A DNA stretch of 64,000 nt from JABDMH01 sp965223165 (lineage in GTDB: Bacteria > Bacteroidota > Bacteroidia > Chitinophagales > Saprospiraceae): the NCBI GenBank assembly GCA_965223165.1, contig CBDCVQ010000018.1:248001-312000 (forward strand), in the 5' to 3' direction. Both the position numbers and the translations under genes were made by a program. A model generated the notes under the pieces. It was not told the DNA's origin. It worked only from the letters and a program-made list of their open reading frames with translations, and did not search any database. Shown here one piece after another: positions 1-8,777 of the stretch; the stretch's first letter is position 1, and each line of letters opens with the position of its first letter.

Positions 1-2995
1 CATTGTACACATAGATCTTCTGGGTACGAATGATTGTGTCCGGGAGATGCCTTGTCTTGATCGAATCAGGGATCTCGTCCGAACCATAAAAATCAGGGGG
101 GCAGCTTTGCCAGATCTTGAATTTTCGGTAGATCACGCCCTCTCCACAGTGGTCGATCTCACACCATACTTCCTGATCACAGGAGACGTAGTCGGCGCAG
201 TTGGCCAGTACCAATCCCTGAGACAGGTCCATGGGTACACTGTCATATCCGCATTGGTAGACCGTATCATATACCCAGGTGAGGCCATGATGCTCATCAT
301 AGTGCTGTATCTTACGTACGGAGTCAATCCGGCAGTAACAAGCATAATCGACGAAGTGGGTACTCGTGTCTGCTCGCTCCCCTTCCTCATCCAGATAGTG
401 ACCATAAGGTCCTTTCCAAACCTTCGTATAACCTCCAAAAATGCTATCCAGTGCGGCGAAGGCAGTATCGTCCTGCTTCTTAGCCAGCTCAATCAAGGTG
501 GCGATGCTCAGCGGATGATCATATCCCGGCACATGATACCGGTCTGTCTTGTATACTTTGCAAGTGATATCCAGATCTTCTATGTCTCGTACGACTTGGG
601 CCGGCGTCTTGTCTTCTACCCATACCTTGGTCCAGGCCGTCGACCAGTTGCACCAGTAGTCCATGACCAATACTTCCACGGTCACGCCGCCGCAGGCATC
701 CGCACAGTCAAAGGGGACGGCATCGCTCCAGCCGCCACCGATCTGCTCGTATATATCCAAAAGACGGAGATCCAGTTGCTCGGTCCCTTCCACCGGTGCG
801 CCATCCTGTGTCGGGTCGGGATGGAGGGACACATGCTGAAAATAGTCCAGTACGGAGGGCATGCATGCTTGCATCAAGCCGGTGACATGGTGATCATCGA
901 CCTGATACGGATGTGACCGACAGTGCTTCGTGCCATATTTGATGAGGTCATACATCCAGGCATTGTAGATGATGTTGGTGCAGGCTCTTCCATCTTCCTC
1001 CAGCCAGCGCAACTGTCGTTGGTAGTGGGCCTCCACCGGATCAATGAGCTTGTCCGATTGCAGCACGGCCTTCCAGAGCGTATCGTGGTGCTCGGTGATG
1101 CAGATAGGCAAAACGCTGTCGCAGAGATCGACACAGGACTCGTACCAGTCCGACCGTCGAGCAAGCAATAGATTGACGTCACAATTGTCGTAGCTCCCTT
1201 CATCAAACTCTTCGGCATCTACCCATACTTTCTTCTCGCCCAAGCTGATCGTCAGGCTCTTGTCAATGATAGCCACCGGCGCCGTACGATCCTTGACCAG
1301 CAGATAGCAAGTGTCTCGGTTGATATTGTGGCAGCTATCTACCGCCTCAATGGCTAGCTGATAAGCCACCGGTGAGTGGGGGAGCTTGACCCGGTCGTGA
1401 CTTTCATAGCATTTCTTATCCGCATTGTACTCATAAACAAAGGTGCCCAGGTCGGCCATGGTGGCCTTGACCGATTTGATTCCGGTCCAGTCATCTTCCA
1501 CCACCAGATCAGGAAGGTAGCTGTGCGCATCACAGTCCGTGTTGGAGGTGGAGACGATCGTCAGTGGTTTGATCGTCGTGCGAGCGCGGCCCGCCTGACC
1601 ATCGACCGTGTGCTGCCTCAGACAAAACTGATCTCCCGCCCGCAATTCCAATATCAAGTGCCCGTTTTGGTAGGCCGGACCTGGCAGCATGCCTTCGCCG
1701 TTCTGGGTCAATGGGGTGTAGTCTCCGTTTAACACATATCCAAATGGATCTCTCTCTGAGTCTGTATCGTCGGACTGGTATTGCCAGGCAAACGTGATGA
1801 CCGTATCTCGAGAGGGGGTCAAACATAGCTCAGACACGGCCGCGCTTGTACCATCGTCGGCCCCGACAAGCACCATCTGATAGGGATTCCAGGTGGTATC
1901 AATGAGTCCATCCCCTGTGACGGTAGCCGTCCAGTTGTCCAGTGCAAATACACCGCGAAAGAGGATAGGTTTCTTGCAATGGAGCTCTGGGGGTACGGTA
2001 TCCAGGTCAACCAGCCAAAACTCGCATCGCCAATAGCCAGGCGTGGCGCTGGTAGCCATACTTCCACTGACGGTGCAGTTGGACTGCATGGTGCCAAAGC
2101 AACTCAACTTCAACTCCATGGCCACCTTGTACTGCACGTGGCAGTCGATGTAGCTTTTCTCCGCCGTGACCCGCGTGCTGATGCCGCAGAGATCTCCATA
2201 CCATAGCGGGGCAAACTCCAGTGTTCCATCACGATTAGTATCGGCGACCTCGATCAAAGGAAGACGCAAGCAAGGTCCTGTGGGATTGCCCGGTGTTTCG
2301 GGTATATAGAGGTAGGGGCCGTCAAAATCTTCGAAGTCTCCGCAGAAGACGGTATCCCTGGCCTGACAATAGATCTGCTCGGACGTGATCTCCGGCAGTT
2401 GAAAGACGACGATGGTATCAAAGCCTACCCCACGCAGTCCATCTTTGTCAAAGGACTCCCACTCGCGGAGGATGATCTTGACCGTGTCCTGCGCGCCGGG
2501 TTCGCATGGAATCGTGATTGGCCAATCCGCCACATGGGTGACTTCGGCCTCCTCATTACTACAGGGATCCGCCGCCATGGGAGGATCCTGTGGCGCAATC
2601 ACCAGGCTGTCAAAGCAATACACGTCAAATCGTCGACCGATGATATTGGGCCCAAACACCTTTTTAAATGTCATCGTGGACCAGCAAGTACCGTCCTCAT
2701 TTCCGACAAAGGCCTTTAAGCTCCGGTTTAGATATGCACATGTTGGAAAGCTCAATGGATCAGCTGCATCGACCTGTGAAGCCGCAAAGACTTCGTCACC
2801 CAGCTCATCGACAATCCTGATGTCAGCCGTGTCCAGACCAAAGTTGACATTGCTGGTAAGATCCCCCAGCGTGAATCTTGCCATTCCGAATGGATCGACG
2901 CTGGTGTTTAGATTGCGGCAATTGGGCACCACTTGCGCTTGCATCTGTATGCCGGCGTACAGGCAGATAGCCAAGGTGTAGATGTATCTGATCAT
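1..2995 (-). CDS. Giant secreted HYR-like protein, paralog A (C-terminus beyond window)
   Basis: The frame is open from an ATG at 2995 to base 1, giving 998 residues without a stop; the C-terminus lies outside the window. It begins with a signal peptide (MIRYIYTLAICLYAG, cleavage near QMQA-QVVPNC). The body is Cys-rich and matches the proteins at 51803-56710 and 57672-62372 segment by segment: GVGFDTIVVFQLPEI, DTVPPEL, KKVWVDAEEFDEGSYDNC, DYWCNWS, VEDKTP, CEIDHCGEGVIYRKFKIW. The DTVPP and DKTP turns resemble HYR-type Ig-like modules. Unlike the paralogs it carries about 115 extra residues at roughly 1555-1975. By analogy the missing end should hold dockerin-like, cohesin-like and T9SS sorting domains; that is inference. 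Probably exported and surface-attached or released. No catalytic motif seen. Confidence 0.85.
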   Translation of the reverse strand, partial: MIRYIYTLAICLYAGIQMQAQVVPNCRNLNTSVDPFGMARFTLGDLTSNVNFGLDTADIRIVDELGDEVFAASQVDAADPLSFPTCAYLNRSLKAFVGNEDGTCWSTMTFKKVFGPNIIGRRFDVYCFDSLVIAPQDPPMAADPCSNEEAEVTHVADWPITIPCEPGAQDTVKIILREWESFDKDGLRGVGFDTIVVFQLPEITSEQIYCQARDTVFCGDFEDFDGPYLYIPETPGNPTGPCLRLPLIEVADTNRDGTLEFAPLWYGDLCGISTRVTAEKSYIDCHVQYKVAMELKLSCFGTMQSNCTVSGSMATSATPGYWRCEFWLVDLDTVPPELHCKKPILFRGVFALDNWTATVTGDGLIDTTWNPYQMVLVGADDGTSAAVSELCLTPSRDTVITFAWQYQSDDTDSERDPFGYVLNGDYTPLTQNGEGMLPGPAYQNGHLILELRAGDQFCLRQHTVDGQAGRARTTIKPLTIVSTSNTDCDAHSYLPDLVVEDDWTGIKSVKATMADLGTFVYEYNADKKCYESHDRVKLPHSPVAYQLAIEAVDSCHNINRDTCYLLVKDRTAPVAIIDKSLTISLGEKKVWVDAEEFDEGSYDNCDVNLLLARRSDWYESCVDLCDSVLPICITEHHDTLWKAVLQSDKLIDPVEAHYQRQLRWLEEDGRACTNIIYNAWMYDLIKYGTKHCRSHPYQVDDHHVTGLMQACMPSVLDYFQHVSLHPDPTQDGAPVEGTEQLDLRLLDIYEQIGGGWSDAVPFDCADACGGVTVEVLVMDYWCNWSTAWTKVWVEDKTPAQVVRDIEDLDITCKVYKTDRYHVPGYDHPLSIATLIELAKKQDDTAFAALDSIFGGYTKVWKGPYGHYLDEEGERADTSTHFVDYACYCRIDSVRKIQHYDEHHGLTWVYDTVYQCGYDSVPMDLSQGLVLANCADYVSCDQEVWCEIDHCGEGVIYRKFKIWQSCPPDFYGSDEIPDSIKTRHLPDTIIRTQKIYVYN

Positions 2996-3246
2996 TGCAT
3001 GATATTTGGTCACATATTACGAGCAAATACCATACCACAAATGATCACATTAGTATCTTATGTAATCCGTATCTGGCTGATTTAAATTTTATTACATATA
3101 CATATAGGATAAAGTTACAATATGTAATAGCGCGAAATGAGAAACTTTGCCCGGGGGTACTGCGGACGGGTATATCGACGGGGGCAGGGAGAGGCCGCTA
3201 GGTACTTATCCTCGATCTTTGGCGACGGACACCCGCTTCCTGGCTC
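2996..3246. other. AT-rich intergenic leader upstream of paralog A
   Basis: About 250 bases between the start of paralog A and the end of gldC. Bases 3000-3130 are clearly AT-richer than the flanking genes and contain ATTACATAT-type words (TTATTACATATACATATAGG). It must hold the promoter of paralog A, but I could not find an exact TAnnTTTG element on the minus strand. No coding signal seen. Confidence 0.4.
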
Positions 3247-3588
3247 TTATTCGGACTTCTTCAGGATCTCGGTTTCTTCGCCGAAAAACTGAACGAACTG
3301 GCGCATGGCTGAGGCCACCTTATGGTTGTTGGTGGCACGAAAATAGGTGTCTGTCATGGCGCGAAGGGTATGATAGAAGAACCGATCCATCTCCACCACC
3401 TGCATATCTTTTGTCCAGAGGTCGATCTTCAAGGTCTCCTTGCTCTCTCGATCAAAGAGCGACAATAGCATGGCCTTGGTCTTTCGGTCGATTTGGTTCT
3501 CTGTTTTGGAGGTCCACGCCAGGTCCAAAGGCACGAGGTCTTCCCCTAAGGTGATATCGATATTGATCCGTGATTTTTTTTCACTCAT
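3247..3588 (-). CDS. gldC: Gliding motility protein GldC
   Basis: 113 residues. The central block (LKIDLWTKDMQVVEMDRFF, then a helix around RAMTDTYFRATNNHKVA) and the start MSEKKSRINI match GldC, a small soluble accessory protein of Bacteroidota gliding motility. In Flavobacterium johnsoniae GldC is important for efficient gliding but not strictly essential. Its biochemical role is not established. It starts inside the stop of the upstream SDR gene (ATGA, four-base overlap), so the two are probably co-translated. Supports assignment to Bacteroidota and fits the T9SS cargo genes elsewhere in the window. Confidence 0.85.
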   Translation of the reverse strand: MSEKKSRINIDITLGEDLVPLDLAWTSKTENQIDRKTKAMLLSLFDRESKETLKIDLWTKDMQVVEMDRFFYHTLRAMTDTYFRATNNHKVASAMRQFVQFFGEETEILKKSE

Positions 3589-4295
3589 CTCTTTCTTAAG
3601 TCTGTTTTACGATTGACGGAGGCATAATCCTGCAACCAGGCCGAGGAATAGGTATGGGTACCACCTTCGAGTTTCTGCGCCACTTCCACCATGGCTTGGG
3701 CGACGGTGGCCGCTTCGATGGGTTTGTTCTTGCGCAACCATCCGCCCGTGAAGCCATCGATGCGATTGCCCAATTGGTCGGCCAGACGTTGCCCCCACTG
3801 CTGCCCGGTGGATTCACCGATCAGGATACTTGGCTTAAAAATGTGCGTGCTCCAAAATCCCATCTTGCGGACACTCTCTTCGATCAGTCCGCGGATGCGC
3901 TGGCTGAAGAGTAGGGCATCGGGGCGCGCGGATCTCGACGACAATAGCATCAATTGGCTCACGTCGCTGCGATAGGCACTCAGGACCATCCGCGGAATGT
4001 ATTTGTAATTCTCCTTGGCGATGGCATACTTGCCCCCCGCATTGAAGAAGGATGCATCATAGCAGAGAAATAGATCGTCTGCCTGCCACTCGCTCATATC
4101 CGTCTTGGCGAGGGGAGCGACCCGCCATTCGACCTTCGGATGTTTGACTTTTGCCGGCTTCTGCAGGGCCAGGATCACCTTTTCATATACGTCCAACTGC
4201 AGTAGTTGCTTTAGCACATAGGCACCGACATACCCCTCGTATCCCACGAGTATGGCTGTCTTATCATCTTTGGTTATGACCGGTCGGGTACCCAT
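3585..4295 (-). CDS. NAD(P)-binding atypical SDR protein (HTATIP2/YwnB-like)
   Basis: 236 residues. The N-terminal Rossmann segment TAILVGYEGYVGAYVLKQLL resembles the GxxGxxG dinucleotide-binding loop, with the first glycines preserved as VGYEGYVG. LMLLSSRSA in mid-protein corresponds to the strand carrying the active-site Ser in extended SDRs, and FKPSILIGES is the typical C-terminal motif of the oxidoreductase/HTATIP2 group. Substrate unknown. First gene of a two-gene unit with gldC, overlapping it by four bases. A good Bacteroidota promoter lies just upstream at 4309-4340, predicting a very short 5' leader. Confidence 0.75.
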   Translation of the reverse strand: MGTRPVITKDDKTAILVGYEGYVGAYVLKQLLQLDVYEKVILALQKPAKVKHPKVEWRVAPLAKTDMSEWQADDLFLCYDASFFNAGGKYAIAKENYKYIPRMVLSAYRSDVSQLMLLSSRSARPDALLFSQRIRGLIEESVRKMGFWSTHIFKPSILIGESTGQQWGQRLADQLGNRIDGFTGGWLRKNKPIEAATVAQAMVEVAQKLEGGTHTYSSAWLQDYASVNRKTDLRKR

Positions 4296-4308
4296 CTGTC
4301 TATGCTGG

Positions 4309-4340
4309 CAAAACTAACACTGTCCCCTGATATTAGGCAA
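4309..4340 (-). promoter_or_regulatory. Bacteroidota-type promoter of the SDR-gldC unit
   Basis: On the minus strand TTG (4340-4338), 21 bases, then TAGTTTTG (4316-4309), fitting the -33 TTG / -7 TAnnTTTG pattern of Bacteroidota primary-sigma promoters. The start codon at 4295 is 13 bases past the -7 box, so the transcript would have a leader of under ten bases. Motif match only. Confidence 0.6.
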
Positions 4341-4427
4341 TTCACCAACTGTTGAAAGTTTTTTCGACCAAGAGGGTCGGCGTGCTATCAGGTAACCATC
4401 ACTACCTGCCCCTGTATCGTGCACCGC

Positions 4428-5261
4428 TTAGGCCTCGACCCCGAGCCGTCCATCGGCGGCAGTTGGATCAGGACGCAGTGCAATCGGTCGAATGCAGCAT
4501 CCTGCCTGTTTGAGATGTCGCAGCACACCTTTCTTACCCGCAAGGTGGGCAGCGCCGCAGGTAGCAAAAAGGGTGTCCTGTCCCAGCAGTTCATAGACCC
4601 TCGCGGCCATGCGCTCATTGCGTTGGTAAAGTAGGAGCGGTCGCAGGTGATGCAGTTGCTTCTTGGTTGACTTAAAGAGTTGATGGATGTCTTGCTGCTC
4701 ATAGAGTCGGACCATCTTGAGCACGCTGCGACGGTATCGGGCCGGGTGGCGCGCGAGATCTTTCAGTTGCTTTAAGGACGTCTCCAGATCAATCTGCTCC
4801 ATGATCCTCAGTTGGTCGTCGAAGGACTCCAACCCGGTCAATTGCAGCTCATGGTCCTCCGCGACTTGCCAGAGATAATGATCCAGTGCGAGCAAATGAT
4901 CTTGCCTAAGTACAGACTCGCCCAGAGCTGATAGGAGGAGAAAGGGATGCTCGTAGTCATGATGGGCGATGTCCGTGCCAAAGGACTTTAAGATCGACCG
5001 CCTAATCTTGTCGTAGCGCCTCTTGGGATACAAGCTCGAAATCGGCCGATCAGCGGAGAGTGTGCTGACCTGACGCATGCGTAGCGGGTCGACCTCCCCC
5101 AGATGCATTTCTCCGGCGTAGATGCGGCAGCCTTGCAACAAGGGCAGAATATGATCGGTGAGCAGGAATGCGCTTTGATCGCGCACGTGCATGGTGCCAA
5201 AAAGATATCCGTCATGCTGCCCGGGTCGTGACACCGACCAGAGCAGCGCATCCTTTTTCAA
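4428..5261 (-). CDS. TraB/GumN family protein
   Basis: 277 residues. Family hallmarks are the N-terminal YLFGTMHVRD (GTxH motif), the mid-protein LTGLESFDDQLRIME with its conserved Glu, the RNERMA motif, and the C-terminal ATCGAAHLAGKKGVLRHL (GAxHLxGxxG). This fold is related to Tiki/ChaN-type metal-dependent hydrolases; bacterial roles are poorly defined. No signal peptide, so probably cytoplasmic here. The only plausible start is TTG at 5261; no ATG occurs before the GTMH motif. It follows the Lrp gene by 30 bases on the same strand and may be co-transcribed with it. Confidence 0.75.
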   Translation of the reverse strand: MKKDALLWSVSRPGQHDGYLFGTMHVRDQSAFLLTDHILPLLQGCRIYAGEMHLGEVDPLRMRQVSTLSADRPISSLYPKRRYDKIRRSILKSFGTDIAHHDYEHPFLLLSALGESVLRQDHLLALDHYLWQVAEDHELQLTGLESFDDQLRIMEQIDLETSLKQLKDLARHPARYRRSVLKMVRLYEQQDIHQLFKSTKKQLHHLRPLLLYQRNERMAARVYELLGQDTLFATCGAAHLAGKKGVLRHLKQAGCCIRPIALRPDPTAADGRLGVEA

Positions 5262-5291
5262 AGGTGTGGATGGATTTCTAGCCGTGGCGGT

Positions 5292-5768
5292 CTACTCATA
5301 CTCGTAGGGTAAGACCTTGGCATCTTTGACCGTAGACAAGGTCATCAAGGTCTTCATCCGCTCGATTTCTTCGATTTGCTGTAGTGTCTTAAATAGGATA
5401 TTCTCATAGGTGGGAATATCACGGCATATGATCTTAATCAGGACATCCGCCTCCCCCGTGATGATGTAGCACTCGGTGACTTCATTGATCTCCTTGATCT
5501 TGCGGATAAAGTTGTCCAGCGCATTTTCCTTTTGCCAGGCGAGCGACACCAAGACGAATGTCTTGACATTGAGACCGATCGCCGGCGGATCAACGGTAGC
5601 ATGGTAACTTTTGATCAAATTTGTGTTCTCCAGTTTCTTCACTCGCTCCAATGTGGGAGCCGGCGATAAGCCGATCTTCTTGGACAGGTCCAGATTGGTA
5701 ATCTTACAATTTTCCTGGAGCAGTCGAAGGATATTCAAATCAATCTTGTCCAACTTGTTTTCTGACAT
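5292..5768 (-). CDS. Lrp/AsnC family transcriptional regulator
   Basis: 158 residues with the two standard parts of the family. There is an N-terminal winged HTH (LDKIDLNILRLLQENCKITN, then SKKIGLSPAPTLERVKKLE) and a C-terminal RAM/ACT ligand-binding domain (TECYIITGEADVLIKIICRD). Such proteins bind DNA as dimers or octamers and respond to amino acids. The neighbouring gene is a glutamate dehydrogenase on the same strand, ending 110 bases upstream. That makes regulation of glutamate/ammonia metabolism a reasonable but untested guess. Length is normal. Confidence 0.9.
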   Translation of the reverse strand: MSENKLDKIDLNILRLLQENCKITNLDLSKKIGLSPAPTLERVKKLENTNLIKSYHATVDPPAIGLNVKTFVLVSLAWQKENALDNFIRKIKEINEVTECYIITGEADVLIKIICRDIPTYENILFKTLQQIEEIERMKTLMTLSTVKDAKVLPYEYE

Positions 5769-5879
5769 GTTCTAGCGATAAAGTATTTGTCTTAAGAGAC
5801 GTGCGTCTGCGGCAAAAATTACATTTTGACGGTACAATCCCGCACCAAGCGCACAAAAGAAATGCAAAATTTGTGATTT

Positions 5880-7304
5880 CTACGGGAAGACGCCCATGTT
5901 GATGTAGTCACTGGCGATCTTGCCCAGGGCATTGACAAAAGCAGCCGTCCGCAGATCAGTCACCTTAGGTTTTCTCAGCATGATCTCTCGGATCTGGTGA
6001 TAGGCGGTGACCATCGTCTCCTCCAGTCCGGAGCGGACGAGATCGATTTCCTCTGCGCCTCGGGCGATTACGGCTTTCTCCTTTTCGTTGATGGAGCGAC
6101 CGGATTGCCGCTCGATGAGATTCACGAGATTCATGTAGGTGTTCTGGTCAAATCGCTTCTCCATTCGACCAAATCGCATGTGGGAGAGGTTTTTGAGCCA
6201 CTCAAAATAGGAGACGGTGACACCACCGGCATTGAGGTACATATCGGGGATAATGATCACCCCTTTGTCCAGCAAGAACTCGGCTGCTTCCGCGGTGACC
6301 GGGCCGTTGGCTGCCTCCGCGATCACCCGTGCCTTGATCCGGCGCATATTGTCTCGTCGTATCTGGTTTTCCAAGGCCGCCGGCACCAATACATCGCAGG
6401 CCAACTCCAGTGGCTTCTTGCGCTGTTCCATGTTGGTGGCTCCGGGAAAGTCGAGGATCGAACCTGTCTTTTTGCGATGCATCCACACACGTTCGACATC
6501 CAAGCCGTCGGCATGGTAGATGGCGCCTTCGTATTCGGCGATACTGATGATTTTAAATCCGCCCTCCTGCTGAGCGATGCGACCGGTATGATAACCCACA
6601 TTGCCCAGTCCCTGAATGACCATGGTCTTTCCCTCTGTCCCCAGCTCCATGTCGATCTTCTTCATCAGCTTCTTGTCATTCAGCGTCTCTCGGATGCCGT
6701 AGAAGACGCCCCTGCCCGTAGCCTCCTCCCGACCTCGGATCCCGTTTTGCGATACCGGTTTGCCGGTCACACAACCGGCGGCATCGATCTCCCCCCCTTT
6801 AAATACTTGGTAGGTATCAAGTATCCAGGCCATCTCGCGAGACCCGGTACCATAGTCAGGGGCCGGCACGTCGATCCCTGGTCCAATAAAATTCTTGCGG
6901 ACCAGCTCCGTCGTGTACCGCCGGGTGATCTTCTGGAGCTGTGCCGAAGTGTATTCGCGGGGACTTACTTTGACCCCACCTTTGGCCCCGCCAAACGGCA
7001 CGTCCACCAGGGCACATTTGTACGTCATCAGTGAGGCCAATGCCATGACCTCCTTTTGGCTGACCTTCTGACTGAATCGGATACCCCCCTTTGTCGGCAG
7101 GCGGTGATGACTATGCTGTACCCGATACGCCTCGATCACCTTATACTCATTGCCAATCTTGACCGGAAACTGCATGTAGTACACCGCATTGCAGACCCTG
7201 ATCTGGTTGAGCAGACCGGCTGGAATACTGGTATGCCGAGCGGCCTTCTCAAAATTTTGTTGTACGCTTTCAAAGAAGTTGGGTTCGCTTTTCTTCCTAC
7301 TCAT
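5880..7304 (-). CDS. gdhA: Glu/Leu/Phe/Val dehydrogenase, probably glutamate dehydrogenase
   Basis: 474 residues. It would interconvert glutamate and 2-oxoglutarate plus ammonia using NAD(P). The dimerisation domain holds KGGIRFS and PFGGAKGGVKVSP with the substrate-binding lysines. The catalytic-Asp region is GPGIDVPAPDYGTG, and the Rossmann domain holds MVIQGLGNVGYHTG. A long C-terminal tail follows the NAGGVTVSYFEW motif. It is somewhat longer than the roughly 420-450 residues usual for hexameric enzymes. The ATG lies inside the end of the CcmD-like gene (eight-base overlap), so translation may be coupled to the cytochrome c maturation cluster. Leucine or phenylalanine dehydrogenase is less likely at this length. 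Lrp lies downstream. Confidence 0.88.
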   Translation of the reverse strand: MSRKKSEPNFFESVQQNFEKAARHTSIPAGLLNQIRVCNAVYYMQFPVKIGNEYKVIEAYRVQHSHHRLPTKGGIRFSQKVSQKEVMALASLMTYKCALVDVPFGGAKGGVKVSPREYTSAQLQKITRRYTTELVRKNFIGPGIDVPAPDYGTGSREMAWILDTYQVFKGGEIDAAGCVTGKPVSQNGIRGREEATGRGVFYGIRETLNDKKLMKKIDMELGTEGKTMVIQGLGNVGYHTGRIAQQEGGFKIISIAEYEGAIYHADGLDVERVWMHRKKTGSILDFPGATNMEQRKKPLELACDVLVPAALENQIRRDNMRRIKARVIAEAANGPVTAEAAEFLLDKGVIIIPDMYLNAGGVTVSYFEWLKNLSHMRFGRMEKRFDQNTYMNLVNLIERQSGRSINEKEKAVIARGAEEIDLVRSGLEETMVTAYHQIREIMLRKPKVTDLRTAAFVNALGKIASDYINMGVFP

Positions 7305-7512
7305 GTTGCGATTTTTTTTCCAGCTGGCTTATCCTTCGATCCAAGCGATATAGATAAAAGGCAAGACCCAGGAATATGATGACCAAAACGGCTACCACCA
7401 CGTAGATCTTTCCAATGCGCTGAAAAAAGTCCGGCCCCTCATTGTTGGCCATCAAGGGCAGGGCTACCCAGAGCAAGCACAGTACCAGATAGTGTCTCTT
7501 TCGGTTCATCAA
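7297..7512 (-). CDS. CcmD family small membrane protein
   Basis: 71 residues: an N-terminal signal-like hydrophobic segment (YLVLCLLWVALPLMANNEG), a short linker, one transmembrane helix (IYVVVAVLVIIFLGLAFYLY) and a basic cytoplasmic end with RLDRRISQLEKK. This matches the CcmD-family proteins found beside ccmB/ccmC in Bacteroidota, which help release holo-CcmE from the CcmABC haem transporter. It lies 84 bases after ccmC, and its last eight bases overlap the glutamate dehydrogenase start. Assignment rests on size, topology and position, as the family is weakly conserved. Confidence 0.7.
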   Translation of the reverse strand: MMNRKRHYLVLCLLWVALPLMANNEGPDFFQRIGKIYVVVAVLVIIFLGLAFYLYRLDRRISQLEKKSQHE

Positions 7513-7596
7513 TAAAATTTTAACAATCGGAAAATGTAGAAAATAAATTTCGTTCGATTCAGTATTTAGGTGACAATAATTCCAAGTCGAGGTGGG

Positions 7597-8637
7597 TTAG
7601 TCCGACCGAGCCTCCAGGCGCAGAAAGCGCCAATACACGTTGGAGATCCACACGCCAAAGAGGAACCAACCTACGACGGCAGGATAGAAGACCATCCGCA
7701 TGGTATGGTCCATGTCATCGGTAGAAAAGGCAGGATTGCCCCCACTGCCCGGATGAAGACTATCGGTCATCCGAGGTATGATGTACAGCAGAGGAATCAA
7801 GAGGATGAAAGCAAAAATGTTGTAGGCGGCAGAAAACCTCCGGGCGACATCGCGATCCATGATGGCGCTGCGCAGAATGAAATACGCCGCATAAATCAAC
7901 ATGGCAATGGCAGCCATATTTTGCTTGACATCAAAACTCCAATACGCACCCCAGGTATTCTTCGCCCAAACGGCGCCCGTCAGTATACCGAGCATGCCCA
8001 GGAGGGTCCCGACCGAAGCAAAGGCCACCGACCGATGATCGCTCAAGGGAGATCGATTGCGCAAATAGGAAATGGCATGGTACATGGAGATGCCAAAGAT
8101 CAGCATCATGGCCAGCCAGAGGGGGACATGATAGTAGGTGTTTCGGATGGTCTCCGCCAGGATATTGCGAAAGGGAAAGTGTCGCGACACCGGGCCACTT
8201 GATTGAATCACCTCCGCCGTCCAAGCATCTCCGATCGGGGCAGCTGCGTCATTGCCGGTGAGAAAGACGGCCGATGGCAAAATGGAATGACCATCCGCCT
8301 CGCTGTACAAAATGAGATTCAACGGATGTATGGTGTCTGCGCTAGGCACTCGCAAGGGCAACAAGAACCGGGCCGTGGCATGTCGCTCATCCTGGACCTT
8401 GACCTCCGCCGCCTCCAGTGTATGCTGGTCATCCAATCGCAACCAGACCCTGAGCGCACCTGGCGCGTAACGCGAATTGTAGCCGGTAATCGAAATCTCC
8501 GCCTCTTGGCCATGTCTGACTCTGTCGGGGCTCACAGCAATTATGCCCGGACCCAGCGGGGTCAAAAAACCGGCGATGATCGAATACACAATCAGCAACA
8601 CGGCCAATACTTTGTACCAGGAGTCTTTTACAGTCAT
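7597..8637 (-). CDS. ccmC: CcmC/CcsA-type haem handling protein of cytochrome c biogenesis
   Basis: 346 residues, longer than classical CcmC (about 240). One N-terminal membrane helix is followed by a periplasmic Ig-like insertion at about residues 40-140. Several transmembrane helices follow. The tryptophan-rich WWD-type motif WGAYWSFD sits in the periplasmic loop, and candidate haem-ligand histidines are in NTYYHVPLW and near DDMDHTMRMV. It would present haem to CcmE in the inner membrane. The order ccmB-ccmC-ccmD on one strand is the usual Bacteroidota arrangement. The CcmA ATPase is not in the window. Confidence 0.85.
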   Translation of the reverse strand: MTVKDSWYKVLAVLLIVYSIIAGFLTPLGPGIIAVSPDRVRHGQEAEISITGYNSRYAPGALRVWLRLDDQHTLEAAEVKVQDERHATARFLLPLRVPSADTIHPLNLILYSEADGHSILPSAVFLTGNDAAAPIGDAWTAEVIQSSGPVSRHFPFRNILAETIRNTYYHVPLWLAMMLIFGISMYHAISYLRNRSPLSDHRSVAFASVGTLLGMLGILTGAVWAKNTWGAYWSFDVKQNMAAIAMLIYAAYFILRSAIMDRDVARRFSAAYNIFAFILLIPLLYIIPRMTDSLHPGSGGNPAFSTDDMDHTMRMVFYPAVVGWFLFGVWISNVYWRFLRLEARSD

Positions 8638-8777
8638 CTGTGGGGTCTTTTGACAACACTTTTTAACCCGGCCACAATGTTACAAAAAAGGGTCTTAGGC
8701 CTTCGACCGGAAGATCATATTTGGACACACAAAATAGCGGACACAGAAGCGGGCACCGGTTATCCCAACGCTCCTAT

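Noticed and set aside
4360..4385. Hairpin CGACC/GGTCG near TTTTTT as a terminator
   Set aside because: The T-run precedes the hairpin on the plus strand and becomes an A-run after it on the minus strand, so it cannot terminate either neighbour.
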